Part shown: in pieces, positions 33,670 to 43,175 of the stretch | Layout of the letters: the number at the start of each line of letters is the position of its first letter | Position numbering within the stretch: the first letter of the stretch is position 1 | From: Glycomyces tritici | GTDB taxonomy: Bacteria; Actinomycetota; Actinomycetes; Mycobacteriales; Micromonosporaceae | Length of the DNA: 64,000 nt | Assembly (NCBI RefSeq): GCF_030403505.1 | Contig: NZ_JAUEMJ010000002.1 | Location: 1-64,000 of the forward strand | Direction: 5' to 3' | Made by a program: the position numbers and the translations under genes | The notes under the pieces: generated by a model | The model's input: only the letters and a program-made list of their open reading frames with translations | Told to the model about the DNA's origin: nothing | Databases searched by the model: none

Positions 33670-34410
33670 ATGGCACCTTCATCACGAAAGCACGCCGCCG
33701 CAGCACTCCGCGAACAGCAGGAAGCCCAGGCGCGCCGCAAGCGCATCGTCTTCGGCACCGCGATCGGCGCGTCCGTCCTCCTCATCGGCGGCCTGCTCGG
33801 CCTCGGCATCTGGATGAACCGCGAAGTCGACTACGAGGTCAACGAACCGGCCGCCGCGACCACCGACACCTACGCCGTCACGATCGGCGACGGACCGGTC
33901 CAGATCGACCTCTACATCGACTACATGTGCCCGGCCTGCAAGCAGTTCGAGGACACCTACGCCGCCGATCTGCAGCGCTGGGTCGACGAGGGATCAGTGA
34001 CGATCAACTACCACCCCATCGCCATCCTCAACCGCATGAGCCAGGGGACCGAGTACTCGACCCGGGCGGGCGCCGCAGCGGTCTGCGCCGCTGACACCGG
34101 CCCGCAGGCATATCTCGACTACACGCTGGCGCTGTACGCCGCCCAGCCCGCCGAGAACACCCGGGGGCTCGACGACGACGAACTGAAGCGCATCGGGACC
34201 GAGACCGGGCTCGATGCCGAGTGGGAGGCGTGCGTCGACGACGAGACCTACCGCGGCTGGATCGATGAGGGCACCACCTCGGCGTCCACAGAGCAGGGCG
34301 TGACCGGCACCCCGACGGCGATGGTCGGCGGCCAACTCGTCGACTCCGCGACCTTCGCCGAATCGGTGGAGGCGGCGATCACCGGAGCGAGCTTATTCGC
34401 GATCCATTAG
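33670..34410 (+). CDS. membrane-anchored DsbA-like thiol oxidoreductase
   Basis: The 246-residue protein has a cytoplasmic, basic N-terminus, one membrane helix at about 27-49 and an extracellular thioredoxin fold with the active site CPAC (87-90) in DLYIDYMCPACKQFE and the cis-Pro loop GVTGTPTAMVGG (about 218). It would introduce or shuffle disulphides in exported proteins, such as the metal-binding proteins or oxidase subunits encoded nearby. AAAGGAA lies 11 bases upstream of the ATG. Confidence 0.9.
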   Translation: MAPSSRKHAAAALREQQEAQARRKRIVFGTAIGASVLLIGGLLGLGIWMNREVDYEVNEPAAATTDTYAVTIGDGPVQIDLYIDYMCPACKQFEDTYAADLQRWVDEGSVTINYHPIAILNRMSQGTEYSTRAGAAAVCAADTGPQAYLDYTLALYAAQPAENTRGLDDDELKRIGTETGLDAEWEACVDDETYRGWIDEGTTSASTEQGVTGTPTAMVGGQLVDSATFAESVEAAITGASLFAIH

Positions 34411-34830
34411 AGAGCAAATCGATGCCAACGGAGGCAACAGAAGTCAGCAGCTGACCCACTAGATGCGCGATGCCCGTACGGACTCGAGAAGACCGGCGCG
34501 CGGCGGTATCCGGCGTGCCCGCTGTCAGCCGATTCGTCAAGATATTGGCTACTTGTCGGTAATAAAGCGATTTAGCGTGATCTGCATCATTTCAAATTGA
34601 CATTCACTCTCGTCTCAGTTGAAGCTTCTAGTACTTCCGTTGGACTGATTTCAAGACGCCCGCAACCGATCGTCGCGGGCCGGGCGCGGCCGTGGTTGGG
34701 TCGGCCGCGCCCCCACTCCGTATCACGAGTCCCCCTTCCTTCCCCTGATTCCGCCGTCGCGGGCACGCCTGTTCACGAGAACAGGCACCGGCGCGGCGAA
34801 CCCTCACCTCTGCTCGAAAGGAAATCCCCA
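34411..34830. other. intergenic region upstream of the subtilase with a hairpin
   Basis: The 420 bp hold no gene. The stretch 34530-34640 is A/T rich and likely carries the subtilase promoter, although I cannot assign -35/-10 boxes with confidence. A strong GC hairpin (11-bp arms GGGCGCGGCCG at 34682-34692 and its complement at 34702-34712) precedes the subtilase start by about 120 bp and could attenuate transcription. Confidence 0.45.
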
Positions 34831-37800
34831 GTGATACTCAAGCGATCTTGGCGGGCCGCCGGTCGTCGACGACGCCTCATAGCAGCGTTCGGCGTTACGG
34901 CCGTGGCCGCCACAAGCCTCACCGTCTTCGCCTATACCGCCACCGCAGACCCGGCGCTCTCCACCTCCCCGACCTCCTTCAAGGACGGTCGCTACATCGT
35001 CCAGTTCGTCGACGAGCCGGTCGCCGTGTACGACGGCGGCGTGGCCGGGCTCGAGGCCACCACTCCGGACGACGGCGAACGCATCGCCTTCGATTCGGAT
35101 GCGGTGCAGGACTATCGCGCGCATCTCGAGGACGCCCGCGACGAGATCCTCGCCGACGTGCCCGGCGTCGAACCGGCAGTCGAGTACGACACGGCCTTCA
35201 ACGGCTTCGCCGCTGAGCTGACCGCCGAGGAGGCAGCCGAACTCGCGGGCGACGAGCGGGTCGCCGCGATCGTCCCCGACGGGCTCTCGAAGCCCCAGTT
35301 GGACACCTCGAGCGAGTTCCTCGGACTGTCCGGTGAGGACGGCTCCTGGGAGAGCGAGTTCGGCGGCGGCGAGCGCGCCGGGGAAGGCGTCGTCATCGGC
35401 ATCGTCGACGGCGGCTTCACCCCCGAGAACCCGATGTTCGCGCCGCTGCCCGAGCCGCGCCCCGACCAGGACGTCATCGACGCCAAGTGGAAGGGCGAAT
35501 GCGAGGAGGGCGAGGACACGCCTGAGAACAACGTCGTCTGCAGCAACAAGGTGATCGGCGCCCGCTGGTTCGACTCCCAGGGCCACAGCGACGTCGCCGG
35601 CTACAAGTCGCCGCGCGAGGAGTACAACCACGGCACCCACGTGGCCACCACGGCCGCCGGGAACCTCGACACCGAGGCCGTCATCGAAGGCGCCCCCGTC
35701 GGCCTGGCCTCGGGCATGGCCCCCGCGGCGCGGCTCGCGATCTACAAGGTCTGCTGGATCGCCATCGACGGCTTCTGCCCGAACTCCGACATCGTGGCCG
35801 CGATCGACGCGGCCGTGAGCGACGGGGTGGACGTCATCAACATGTCGCTCGGCGACGCGGGGGACACCATCGTCGACCCGATCTCGATGGCGTCCTTCGC
35901 CGCCGCCGAAGCGGGCGTCTTCATCGCCAATTCGGCGGGCAACTCCGGCGAGGCCGGCGCGAGCACCGTCGGGCACAACTCGCCGTGGGTCACATCCGTC
36001 GCCGCCGGCTCCCACTCCCGCACCTTCGCGGCGGAGCTGACCCTCGGCGACGGCCAGACATTCCCCTACGCCGCCAGTGCCCCGAGGTTCACCGAGACCG
36101 AGGCGGATCTGGTGCTGGCCCAAGAGATCGCCGTCGAGGGAGCGGATCCGGTCGAGGCGCGGTTGTGCGCGCCGGGCACATTGGACGCGGCCAAGGTCGC
36201 CGGCCGGGCGGTCGCCTGCGCCCGCGGCACGTACCTCTTCGTCGAGAAGGCTGAGGTCGTGGCCGACGCGGGAGGCGCGTTCGCCCTGGTCTACACCGAC
36301 GATGCCGCCCAGGTCGACGACCTCGAGACCGGCTGGGACACCCCGCTGTGGACGGTGCGCACGACGCTGGCCGCCGGCGACGCCATCGAGGCCTACGCCG
36401 CAGGCAATGACGCCGCGACCATGACCGCCCACGCTTTCGAGGCGGTCACCCAGACCGCGCCGGTCTCGGCCGACTTTTCATCCCAGGGCCCGGCCATCGT
36501 CGGCGGCGGCGACCTGCTCAAGCCCGACATCACCGCGCCCGGCGACGAGATCCTCGCCGGGTACCTGCCCACCTCGACCCCGGACGGCGGCAACTTCGGC
36601 ATCATGGGCGGCACCTCCATGGCCAGCCCCCACATCGCCGGCCTGGCGGCGCTCATCAAGAGCGCCAACCCCGACTGGTCCCCGATGGCGATCAAGTCGG
36701 CGATCATGACCACCGCGTACCAGACGGACACCGAGGGCGAACCGATCGGGCGCGAGGGCACCGATGCCGCGGCCACTCCGTTCCAGATCGGTGCGGGACA
36801 CGTCGACGGCCAGTCCATGTTCGACCCCGGCCTGGTCTACGACTCCGACGCGACCGACTGGATCCTCTACGGCTGCGCCATCGGCCAGTTCCAGGAGGTG
36901 GCCCCCGCCGACACCTGCGAGAGTGCCGAAGCCGAGCACGGCGCGGTCGACCCGAGCGATCTGAACTACCCGTCGATCGCCGTCGGCGACCTGACCGGGG
37001 AACAGAAGATCGCCCGCACGGTCACCAACGTCGACGACGCGATCGGGGTCTACTACCCGACCGTCGAAGTCCCGCCGGGCTTTAAGGTCAAAGTGGACAG
37101 CAAACTTCTAGTGGTGCCGCCGGGCGCGACCGCGACGTACTCGGTCACCGTCACCCGGACCGACGCCGCCACCGCCGAATGGTCGTTCGGAGCGCTGACG
37201 TGGAGCGACTTGCAGGGGCATGAGGTCCGCAGCCCGATCACCGTGCGCGCGGTGGACATCGCCGTCCCGAGCGAGATCACCGGTGAAGGCGCTGACGGCT
37301 CGGCCGAGCTCGACGTGAAGGCCGGCATCGACGGCACGATCGACCTCGCCCCCTCCGGCCTGGTCGCCTCGGAGACCCGAACGCTCGCCCTGTCCAATCC
37401 GGACCGCTCGGCGTTCCCGATGGACGAACCGGTCGAGCGCGACCAGACCGAGTCGTTCGAACTCACCGTCCCGGACGACGCCGCGATGGGGAGCGTCGCG
37501 ACGTTCGACGCCGACCAAGGGTCGGAGGTCGATCTCGACCTCTATGTCTACGAGAAACTGGACGACGGGTCGCTCGAACTGTTCGGTACTCCGCAACTGT
37601 CGGGCTCGGACGAGCACGTCGACTTGGAGGCCGGCCGGACGTACATGATCTTCGTCGACCTGTGGGACGCCCCGACCAGCGCCGTCGAGGCCCTGGTCCA
37701 CACCTGGGTCGTTCCGGAGTCCGCCGCGGGGAACCTGACCGTGGCACCGGAGTCGCTGGAGGCTGAGGCCGGCGGCCGCCACACCGTCACCGCCATCTGG

Positions 37801-37893
37801 CAGGGCCTGGACGCGAACCGGCGCTACCTCGGCACGATCGACTACCTCGTGGAAGGAGCGCTCCTCGGGCGCACGATCGTGGCCGTGAACTGA
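34831..37893 (+). CDS. secreted subtilisin-like serine protease (S8) with inhibitor-I9 propeptide and PA insert
   Basis: From GTG 34831, preceded by AAAGGAAA, the product has 1020 residues. A signal peptide (basic 1-15, hydrophobic 19-36) precedes an I9 propeptide (about 50-150). The catalytic triad is D193 (IVDGGF), H267 (NHGTHVA) and S596 (GGTSMASPH). A PA domain (about 430-530) is inserted between the triad parts, as in plant-cucumisin-like and actinobacterial large subtilases. Fn3-like and beta-sandwich regions follow to the end. It would degrade proteins outside the cell. The frame is open upstream of 34831, but the hairpin and A/T-rich region lie there. Confidence 0.9.
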   Translation: MILKRSWRAAGRRRRLIAAFGVTAVAATSLTVFAYTATADPALSTSPTSFKDGRYIVQFVDEPVAVYDGGVAGLEATTPDDGERIAFDSDAVQDYRAHLEDARDEILADVPGVEPAVEYDTAFNGFAAELTAEEAAELAGDERVAAIVPDGLSKPQLDTSSEFLGLSGEDGSWESEFGGGERAGEGVVIGIVDGGFTPENPMFAPLPEPRPDQDVIDAKWKGECEEGEDTPENNVVCSNKVIGARWFDSQGHSDVAGYKSPREEYNHGTHVATTAAGNLDTEAVIEGAPVGLASGMAPAARLAIYKVCWIAIDGFCPNSDIVAAIDAAVSDGVDVINMSLGDAGDTIVDPISMASFAAAEAGVFIANSAGNSGEAGASTVGHNSPWVTSVAAGSHSRTFAAELTLGDGQTFPYAASAPRFTETEADLVLAQEIAVEGADPVEARLCAPGTLDAAKVAGRAVACARGTYLFVEKAEVVADAGGAFALVYTDDAAQVDDLETGWDTPLWTVRTTLAAGDAIEAYAAGNDAATMTAHAFEAVTQTAPVSADFSSQGPAIVGGGDLLKPDITAPGDEILAGYLPTSTPDGGNFGIMGGTSMASPHIAGLAALIKSANPDWSPMAIKSAIMTTAYQTDTEGEPIGREGTDAAATPFQIGAGHVDGQSMFDPGLVYDSDATDWILYGCAIGQFQEVAPADTCESAEAEHGAVDPSDLNYPSIAVGDLTGEQKIARTVTNVDDAIGVYYPTVEVPPGFKVKVDSKLLVVPPGATATYSVTVTRTDAATAEWSFGALTWSDLQGHEVRSPITVRAVDIAVPSEITGEGADGSAELDVKAGIDGTIDLAPSGLVASETRTLALSNPDRSAFPMDEPVERDQTESFELTVPDDAAMGSVATFDADQGSEVDLDLYVYEKLDDGSLELFGTPQLSGSDEHVDLEAGRTYMIFVDLWDAPTSAVEALVHTWVVPESAAGNLTVAPESLEAEAGGRHTVTAIWQGLDANRRYLGTIDYLVEGALLGRTIVAVN

Positions 37894-37905
37894 CCCCGCA
37901 CGGCC

Positions 37906-37945
37906 CTGCCTCCGGTGCGCTTCCGCGGAAGCGCACCGGAGGCAG
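37906..37945. terminator. 40-bp perfect palindrome after the subtilase gene
   Basis: The 40 bases are self-complementary without a loop gap (20-bp arms, centre at 37925/37926) and begin 13 bp after the stop codon. It can form a very strong hairpin but lacks a T-run. Together with the next hairpin it gives two terminators in about 100 bp. Confidence 0.6.
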
Positions 37946-37970
37946 GGTCGCACTGAAACCGCAGAACGAA

Positions 37971-38013
37971 GGCGTGGACCGGAGATTCCCCGAGGGAATG
38001 TCCGGTCCACGCC
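37971..38013 (-). terminator. terminator between the subtilase and the NmrA-like gene
   Basis: The 13-bp arms (37971-37983 and 38001-38013) are perfectly complementary, contain an inner ATTCCC/GGGAAT stem and are followed on the plus strand by TTT. It lies 17 bp after the stop codon of the minus-strand NmrA-like gene and serves both convergent genes. Confidence 0.7.
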
Positions 38014-38030
38014 TTTGCGCATCGCGCCGA

Positions 38031-38864
38031 TCAGGCCTGGTGCAGCCCGAGGTCGATGAGCCACTGGTGCGTCGTACGCGGGGTGAGGCCTAGGAGCTGC
38101 TGCGCGGAGCGCTCGGCGCCGATCGCGTTGTCGGGCAGGGCGACGATCTGCTCGTAGCCGTTCTGGACCACTGCGGCGGCGTCGGCGCCCATGAACGGTA
38201 CGAGCCGCACGGCGAAGTCGACCGGCGTCTGGGGCTCGTAGACCACGTCGCGGCCGTATGCGGTGGCAAAGGCCTCGGCCAGGTCCTTCCCGGTGACGGC
38301 GGGAGACTGGCCGACCTCGACCGTTCCGGTGACGTTGCGCTGCTCAAACAGCGCGACGGCGGCGTCGGCGATGTCCAGGTGCGAGCCCCACGAGGAGGCG
38401 AAGTCGGCCGGCAGCGGGTAACGGAGCACGCCGTCGGCGCGAACGCCCTCTTGTACGTGCGGGAGGAGCAGGTTCTCCAGGTAGTAGCGGGGTGCGATCA
38501 CGGCGTACGACAGACTGCTCTCGGCCAATGCCGCGGCCATCGGGTCGGCATCGGCGGGGAATCCGCTGGTGGAGTAAACGACGCGCTCGGGGCGGGCTTC
38601 ACGCAGCGCAGTGATGATGTTGCCCGCGTAGGTCTCACGCGTTGCGGCATCGACCACCGGCAGGTGGACGAACACGCCCTCTGCGCCCCGGTAGGCGTCG
38701 GTGAGCTGCTGGATCGAGGCCAGGTCTACCGCGAGCGTCCGCGCGCAGACCACCTCCGCGTCCGCGCGGCGGGTGATCGCGGTGATCAGGACCCCCTTCG
38801 CGGCGAGGGCGGCGACGACGGGGCTTCCCTGGGCGCCGGTGGCGCCGTGCACTACATAAGTCAT
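38031..38864 (-). CDS. NmrA-like NAD(P)-binding protein
   Basis: The 277-residue product opens with a Rossmann motif (YVVHGATGAQGSPVV, GATGxxG at 8-13) and continues with the NmrA/QOR2-like pattern (AEGVFVHLPV, YVVYSTSGF, APRYYLENLL). It lacks the canonical SDR Tyr-x3-Lys, so it is either a quinone oxidoreductase-like enzyme or a redox-sensing regulator. It is divergent from an HxlR regulator, with an inverted repeat between them. Its C-terminus is matched by a remnant at 7151-7202. Confidence 0.8.
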   Translation of the reverse strand: MTYVVHGATGAQGSPVVAALAAKGVLITAITRRADAEVVCARTLAVDLASIQQLTDAYRGAEGVFVHLPVVDAATRETYAGNIITALREARPERVVYSTSGFPADADPMAAALAESSLSYAVIAPRYYLENLLLPHVQEGVRADGVLRYPLPADFASSWGSHLDIADAAVALFEQRNVTGTVEVGQSPAVTGKDLAEAFATAYGRDVVYEPQTPVDFAVRLVPFMGADAAAVVQNGYEQIVALPDNAIGAERSAQQLLGLTPRTTHQWLIDLGLHQA

Positions 38865-38868
38865 GACG

Positions 38869-38913
38869 CCATTAGTACAATCGATGCACCGGTTACATCA
38901 ACTGCACTAATGG
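38869..38913. promoter_or_regulatory. inverted repeat in the NmrA/HxlR intergenic region
   Basis: CCATTAGT (38869-38876) and ACTAATGG (38906-38913) are perfectly inverted with a 29-bp spacer, in a 64-bp divergent region. HxlR proteins bind paired sites of this kind. The element is seen; its use as an HxlR operator is inference. Confidence 0.5.
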
Positions 38914-38928
38914 AGACTGGAGACGATT

Positions 38929-39333
38929 GTGGCCACCGACACCCCCGTCGAGGACATCGTGACCGCGCTGCCCGAATGCGGGGTCGCGCGCTTCCTCACA
39001 CTGCTCGAAGGACCGTGGGCCACGCTCATCGTCCGCGAACTCCTGCACGGTCCGCAACGCTTCACCGAACTGCGCGCGGCGCTCCCGCGCATCAGCCCGC
39101 ACACGCTGACCCGGCGGCTGCGCCAGTTCGAGAACTACGGGATCGTCACGCGCACTTCGTATCCCGAGATCCCCCCGCACGTGGAGTACCGGCTCACCGA
39201 GCTTGGCGAGGGACTGCGCACCGTCCTCGACGCCATGGGCACCTGGGCGATGTCGATCCCCGAGCCCGCCCAACCCGACGACACGTCCTGGTACTGCGAC
39301 AACGGCGGACGCCTGAAACCCACCAAAGACTGA
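38929..39333 (+). CDS. HxlR-family transcriptional regulator
   Basis: The 134-residue product has the winged-helix core of the family (GPWATLIVRELLHGPQRFTELRAAL and RRLRQFENYGIVTRTSYPEIPP) and an N-terminal Cys (CGVARF), often redox sensitive in this family. It begins at a GTG and is divergent from the NmrA-like gene, so an electrophile- or oxidant-responsive switch for that gene is plausible. Confidence 0.85.
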   Translation: MATDTPVEDIVTALPECGVARFLTLLEGPWATLIVRELLHGPQRFTELRAALPRISPHTLTRRLRQFENYGIVTRTSYPEIPPHVEYRLTELGEGLRTVLDAMGTWAMSIPEPAQPDDTSWYCDNGGRLKPTKD

Positions 39334-39350
39334 CTCCTCTCACTGAGAGG

Positions 39351-39378
39351 CTCGACCTCGACCTCGACCTCGACCTCG
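39351..39378. repeat. short tandem repeat (CTCGAC)4
   Basis: Four full copies of CTCGAC are followed by CTCGG, directly after the HxlR gene stop. It is non-coding here. A perfect hexamer array of this length is uncommon in this window. No other feature is visible in 39334-39498. Confidence 0.6.
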
Positions 39379-39498
39379 GCATGGCGTCACGACTCGCGCA
39401 GCGCCGTTCGCTTCGCGCCCGGTGAGCGTCAGCGTCAGGCCGAGGAGTACTTCGGTCGCCCATGCGACCAGTCGACCCGTCCACTGCGGCATGTCGTC

Positions 39499-42006
39499 TC
39501 ACCTGCCGTATTCGAGTTGGCGGTCGAGGTATCGGCCGGTGGTGCTGCGAGGATCGGCGCGGAGGTCGTCAGGGGTGCCGGTGGCGACGATCGTGCCGCC
39601 GTCGGCGCCGCCGCCGGGTCCCATGTCGACGACGTAGTCGGCGTTGGCGATGATGTCGAGGTCGTGTTCGATCACGATGACGGTGGCGCCGTTGTCGACC
39701 AGGCGCTGGAGGACCCCGAGGAGGGTGCGGACGTCGAGCGGGTGCAGGCCGATCGACGGCTCGTCGAAGACGAACAGGGTCTCCCTCTGGTCGCGGCCGA
39801 GTTCGGAGGCGAGCTTGAGGCGCTGGGCCTCGCCGCCGGAGAGCGCGGGCGTCGCCTCACCGAGGGTGAGGTAGCCCAGGCCGAGGTCGACCAGTGTCTG
39901 GAGCTTGGCTCGGACCCGGCGCAGGTCGCCGACCCGCTCGAGCGCCTGCGTCGCGGTCAGGGTGAGCAGCCGCGGCAGGGTGAGCCCGTCGCGTTCGTAC
40001 CGGTCGGCGGCGGGCGCGTAGCGCGAGCCTTGGCATGCGGGGCAGACGATGTCGACGTCGGGCAGGAACTGCACGTCGAGCGAGACCTCCCCGGTGCCTT
40101 CGCAGCGCGGGCATCGCAGCGAGCCGGTGTTGTAGGAGAAGTCGCCCGCGCCGAGGCCGTCGGCCGTCGCGTCGGGTGTGGCCGCCCAGGTTCGGCGCAG
40201 CTCGTCGAGGATGCCGCTGTAGGTAGCCACTGTGGACCGCACGTTGGCGCCGACCGGGCTGCTGTCGACGGCGTCGACGCGCTTGATCGGACCGGCATCG
40301 ACGCTTGAGACGTGATCGGGGAGAGGGGATCCGGCGATTTGTGCGTTGAGGCCCGGGATGAGGCTCTCGAGGACGAGCGTGGTCTTGCCCGATCCGGAGA
40401 CGCCGGTGACGGCGACCAGTCGCCCCGCGGGGAGGTCGAGGTCGAGGGCGTGCACGGTGTGCAGCGGACGCGTCGACAAGCGGAGGCGTCCGGTGCCGAA
40501 CATGGACTCGCTGCTCGCCCGCGAACGGGCCACAACGGATGCGTGCCCGGCGAGGAAGGGGCCGATGAGGGAGTCGGGGTCGGTGATGAGCTGCTGTGCG
40601 TCGCCGGCGGCCAGGACCTGGCCGCCTTGGCTGCCCGAGCCGGGGCCGATCTCAATGAACCAGTCGGCTTCGCGCAGGATCTGGACGTCGTGGTCGACCA
40701 GGACCACGGAGTTGCCGTCGGCCAGCAGGTCGCGCATGACCGCGAGCAGGCCGTCCACATTCGAGGGATGCAGCCCGATCGACGGCTCGTCGAGGACGTA
40801 GAGCACGCCGGTGGTCTCGTTGCGCACCGCGCGGGTCAGCTGGACCCGCTGCCGCTCCCCCGTCGACAGCGTGGCGCTGGTCCGGTCGAGGCTGAGGTAG
40901 GACAGACCAAGGCCGGTGAGCCGTTCGGCGATCACCAGGAGCTGGGCGCTGACTTCGCGGCCCATCCGCTGCATATCGGGCGGCAGGGAGTCGACGACCT
41001 TCGGCACCCATGCGGTGAGCTCGCCGAGGGTCTTCGCCGTCGCCTCAGCCAGATTCAGACCATCCACAGTGGTTGACCTGGCGTGCTCACTCAGCCGGGT
41101 GCCGCCGCAGTCCGGACAGGTCTGGACGCTCAGGAACCGGTTGACCCGGGCCAGGCCCTTCTCGCTGGCGGCGTTGCCGACCGCCTCCTCGACCGCGCGC
41201 CGGGCGTTGCGATACGTGAAGTTGAGGTCGAACAGCTTGCCGCTCTTGGAGGGGACGCGGATCTGCCGCTTGACCTCGGGGCCGTGCATCACCGTCTCCC
41301 GCTCGGCGGCGTCCAGTTCCGCGTACGGCACATCGGTGCGCACTCCGAGCTCGGCCGCGACCTGCGGCATGACCGCCAGGCCGAACATCGACCAGGGCGC
41401 GACCGCGCCCTCGTCGATGGTCTTCGAAGCATCAGGGACGAGCGCGGCCTCGTCGACCTCGCGCACCACGCCGGTGCCCTCGCAGCGCGGGCACGCGCCG
41501 TCGGAGTTGAACGCGAACGTCTCGGCCCCGGGCGGATAGAACACCGCACCGCACACCGGGCACGTCAGGTCCATGTTGAGCGCGACGTCGATCGTCGGCT
41601 CCTGCCGGTGGCCGTTGGGGCACAAGTGCGCGCCCAGCCGCGAGTACATGAGCCGCAGGTAGTTGAGCAGCTCGGTCGAGGTGCCGAACGTGCTGCGCAC
41701 CGACGGAACGCCGGGGCGCTGGCGCAGTGCCAGCGCGGCCGGGACGTGCTGGACGCCGTCGACGTCGGCCCGCGGCGCCTGCGCGAGCCGCCTGCGCGTG
41801 TAGGTCGACAGCGCCTCGAGGTACCGGCGCGACCCTTCGGCATAGAGCACGCCGAGCGCGAGTGAGGACTTGCCCGAGCCGGAGACCCCGGCGATCGCGA
41901 CGAGCTTGCGGAGCGGGACCTCGACGTCGATGTTGCGCAGGTTGTGGACTCGCGCGCCGCGGACCTGAATCCTCACGGGCGGGTCACTCGCGTCGACCTC
42001 GGCCAT
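39499..42006 (-). CDS. UvrA-like ABC excinuclease paralogue (UvrA2-type, drug-resistance class)
   Basis: The 835-residue protein has the two UvrA ABC modules: Walker [10 protein letters not shown] near the start and GVSGSGKTT in the second half, LSTGERQR and LSGGEAQR signatures, and zinc-binding CPRCEGTG loops ([10 protein letters not shown] and [10 protein letters not shown]). At about 840 residues it is shorter than UvrA (about 950) because the UvrB-binding part is missing. Such UvrA2/DrrC-like proteins protect against DNA-intercalating drugs. Start 42006 is preceded by GGAAGTG. It lies downstream of an NTF2-like gene, with an HxlR gene divergent from that pair. Confidence 0.85.
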   Translation of the reverse strand: MAEVDASDPPVRIQVRGARVHNLRNIDVEVPLRKLVAIAGVSGSGKSSLALGVLYAEGSRRYLEALSTYTRRRLAQAPRADVDGVQHVPAALALRQRPGVPSVRSTFGTSTELLNYLRLMYSRLGAHLCPNGHRQEPTIDVALNMDLTCPVCGAVFYPPGAETFAFNSDGACPRCEGTGVVREVDEAALVPDASKTIDEGAVAPWSMFGLAVMPQVAAELGVRTDVPYAELDAAERETVMHGPEVKRQIRVPSKSGKLFDLNFTYRNARRAVEEAVGNAASEKGLARVNRFLSVQTCPDCGGTRLSEHARSTTVDGLNLAEATAKTLGELTAWVPKVVDSLPPDMQRMGREVSAQLLVIAERLTGLGLSYLSLDRTSATLSTGERQRVQLTRAVRNETTGVLYVLDEPSIGLHPSNVDGLLAVMRDLLADGNSVVLVDHDVQILREADWFIEIGPGSGSQGGQVLAAGDAQQLITDPDSLIGPFLAGHASVVARSRASSESMFGTGRLRLSTRPLHTVHALDLDLPAGRLVAVTGVSGSGKTTLVLESLIPGLNAQIAGSPLPDHVSSVDAGPIKRVDAVDSSPVGANVRSTVATYSGILDELRRTWAATPDATADGLGAGDFSYNTGSLRCPRCEGTGEVSLDVQFLPDVDIVCPACQGSRYAPAADRYERDGLTLPRLLTLTATQALERVGDLRRVRAKLQTLVDLGLGYLTLGEATPALSGGEAQRLKLASELGRDQRETLFVFDEPSIGLHPLDVRTLLGVLQRLVDNGATVIVIEHDLDIIANADYVVDMGPGGGADGGTIVATGTPDDLRADPRSTTGRYLDRQLEYGR

Positions 42007-42075
42007 GTCATCACTTCCCTTCCTCCGCCGCACGGGGGAAGCGCGGGCGGGGTCGACAGTTGCCTCAGGGTTCGG

Positions 42076-42480
42076 TCAGTCCTTGCCCCAGAATGCGTCT
42101 TCGGCGTCCTGGTCGGCAGAGAACAGCCACATCTCGGCGATCTTGCCGCCTTCGACGCGAAGGACGTCAATGCCGTCCATCGACATCGACGCGCCTTCGC
42201 GCTCGGCGGAGAAGTGCACCGGGAACGCGGCCAGATCACCGTTGATCATTGGACCGCCGGTGAACTCGAGCTTGAACGTGCCGGTTGTGAGGGCCATCTG
42301 GCCGCCGATCATCTCGCCCACGGCTGCGGGGCCATCCTTGAGGCCGGCGAAGCGATGGCCGCCGGGCTGGTGCCACTTGATGTCGGCCGCGAACAGGCCC
42401 GTGGCGGTGGGGATGTCGCCGGCGGACATGGCCTCGTAGTAGGTCTGGGCCACCTTCGCGGTGTTGGCGGATTCGCTCAT
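42076..42480 (-). CDS. SnoaL-like / NTF2-fold protein
   Basis: The 134-residue product has the NTF2-like cone fold pattern: YYEAMSAGDIPTATGLFAADIKWHQPGG, then GGQMALTTGTFKLEFTGG and IDVLRVEGGKIAEMWLF. GAGGAGTGAACC precedes ATG 42480; the longer start at 42528 has no site. It may be a small-molecule-binding or isomerase-like protein. It is the first gene of a two-gene transcript with the UvrA2-like protein, so a link to drug tolerance is possible. Confidence 0.75.
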   Translation of the reverse strand: MSESANTAKVAQTYYEAMSAGDIPTATGLFAADIKWHQPGGHRFAGLKDGPAAVGEMIGGQMALTTGTFKLEFTGGPMINGDLAAFPVHFSAEREGASMSMDGIDVLRVEGGKIAEMWLFSADQDAEDAFWGKD

Positions 42481-42575
42481 CGGTTCACTCCTCGGTTTGC
42501 GTTGTTGCTGGTTCCGGTCTATAGTCACTTCTGGAAACCGGTCACCTCAACGTAACCATTGGAGTTTTGTGACGC

Positions 42576-42944
42576 ATGTCATACGAGCCTGATTGGAACG
42601 TGCTGACGCAGACCTGTCCCTCGCGGACTTCGCTGGCGAGGATCGCCAACAAGTGGACCGCCATGATCGTGATCGTGCTCGGCAAGGGGCGCACGCGGTT
42701 CCGCGATCTTCGCGCCGCCGTCGAGGGAATCAGTGGGAAGGTCCTCACCGAGACCCTGCGCGACCTCGAACGCGACGGCCTCGTCACCCGGCACGTCTTC
42801 GCCGAGGTCCCGCCCCGCGTCGAATACGAGCTGACCGGCCTGGGCCGCACCCTGCACGGCCCCCTCGCCGCGATCGGCCAGTGGGCCGAGGCCCACACCG
42901 CCGAGGTCCTCGAGAACCGCGAGCGCTACGACCAGGAGCGCTGA
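42576..42944 (+). CDS. HxlR-family transcriptional regulator
   Basis: The 122-residue protein carries the HxlR winged helix (NKWTAMIVIVLGKGRTRFRDLRAAVEGI, LERDGLVTRHVFAEVPPRVEYELT) and a Cys at 14 (CPSRTSL) typical of its redox-sensitive members. It is divergent from the NTF2/UvrA2 pair, with about 95 bp between the starts, and probably controls them. The 230 bp between this gene and the fucosidase hold nothing that I recognise. Confidence 0.85.
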   Translation: MSYEPDWNVLTQTCPSRTSLARIANKWTAMIVIVLGKGRTRFRDLRAAVEGISGKVLTETLRDLERDGLVTRHVFAEVPPRVEYELTGLGRTLHGPLAAIGQWAEAHTAEVLENRERYDQER

Positions 42945-43175
42945 CTCGCTACTCCAGGCGTGACCATCGCGGATGAGCGACGGTGAAAACCGACCACTAC
43001 TCGGTGAGTTCGGCCCTTCCCGTGACCGTCCCCCGCTCCTAGGCTCGACGGGTGGCGGCCCGAGGCCGTCGATCGAACCATCGCCGTGGTCATCGCCACC
43101 GGAGACCAGCGCCAGTACGCGAACGCTGCTCACCGTCGGCGTCGCCGGCGTGACACCCCGAAAGGACCGTTGACC

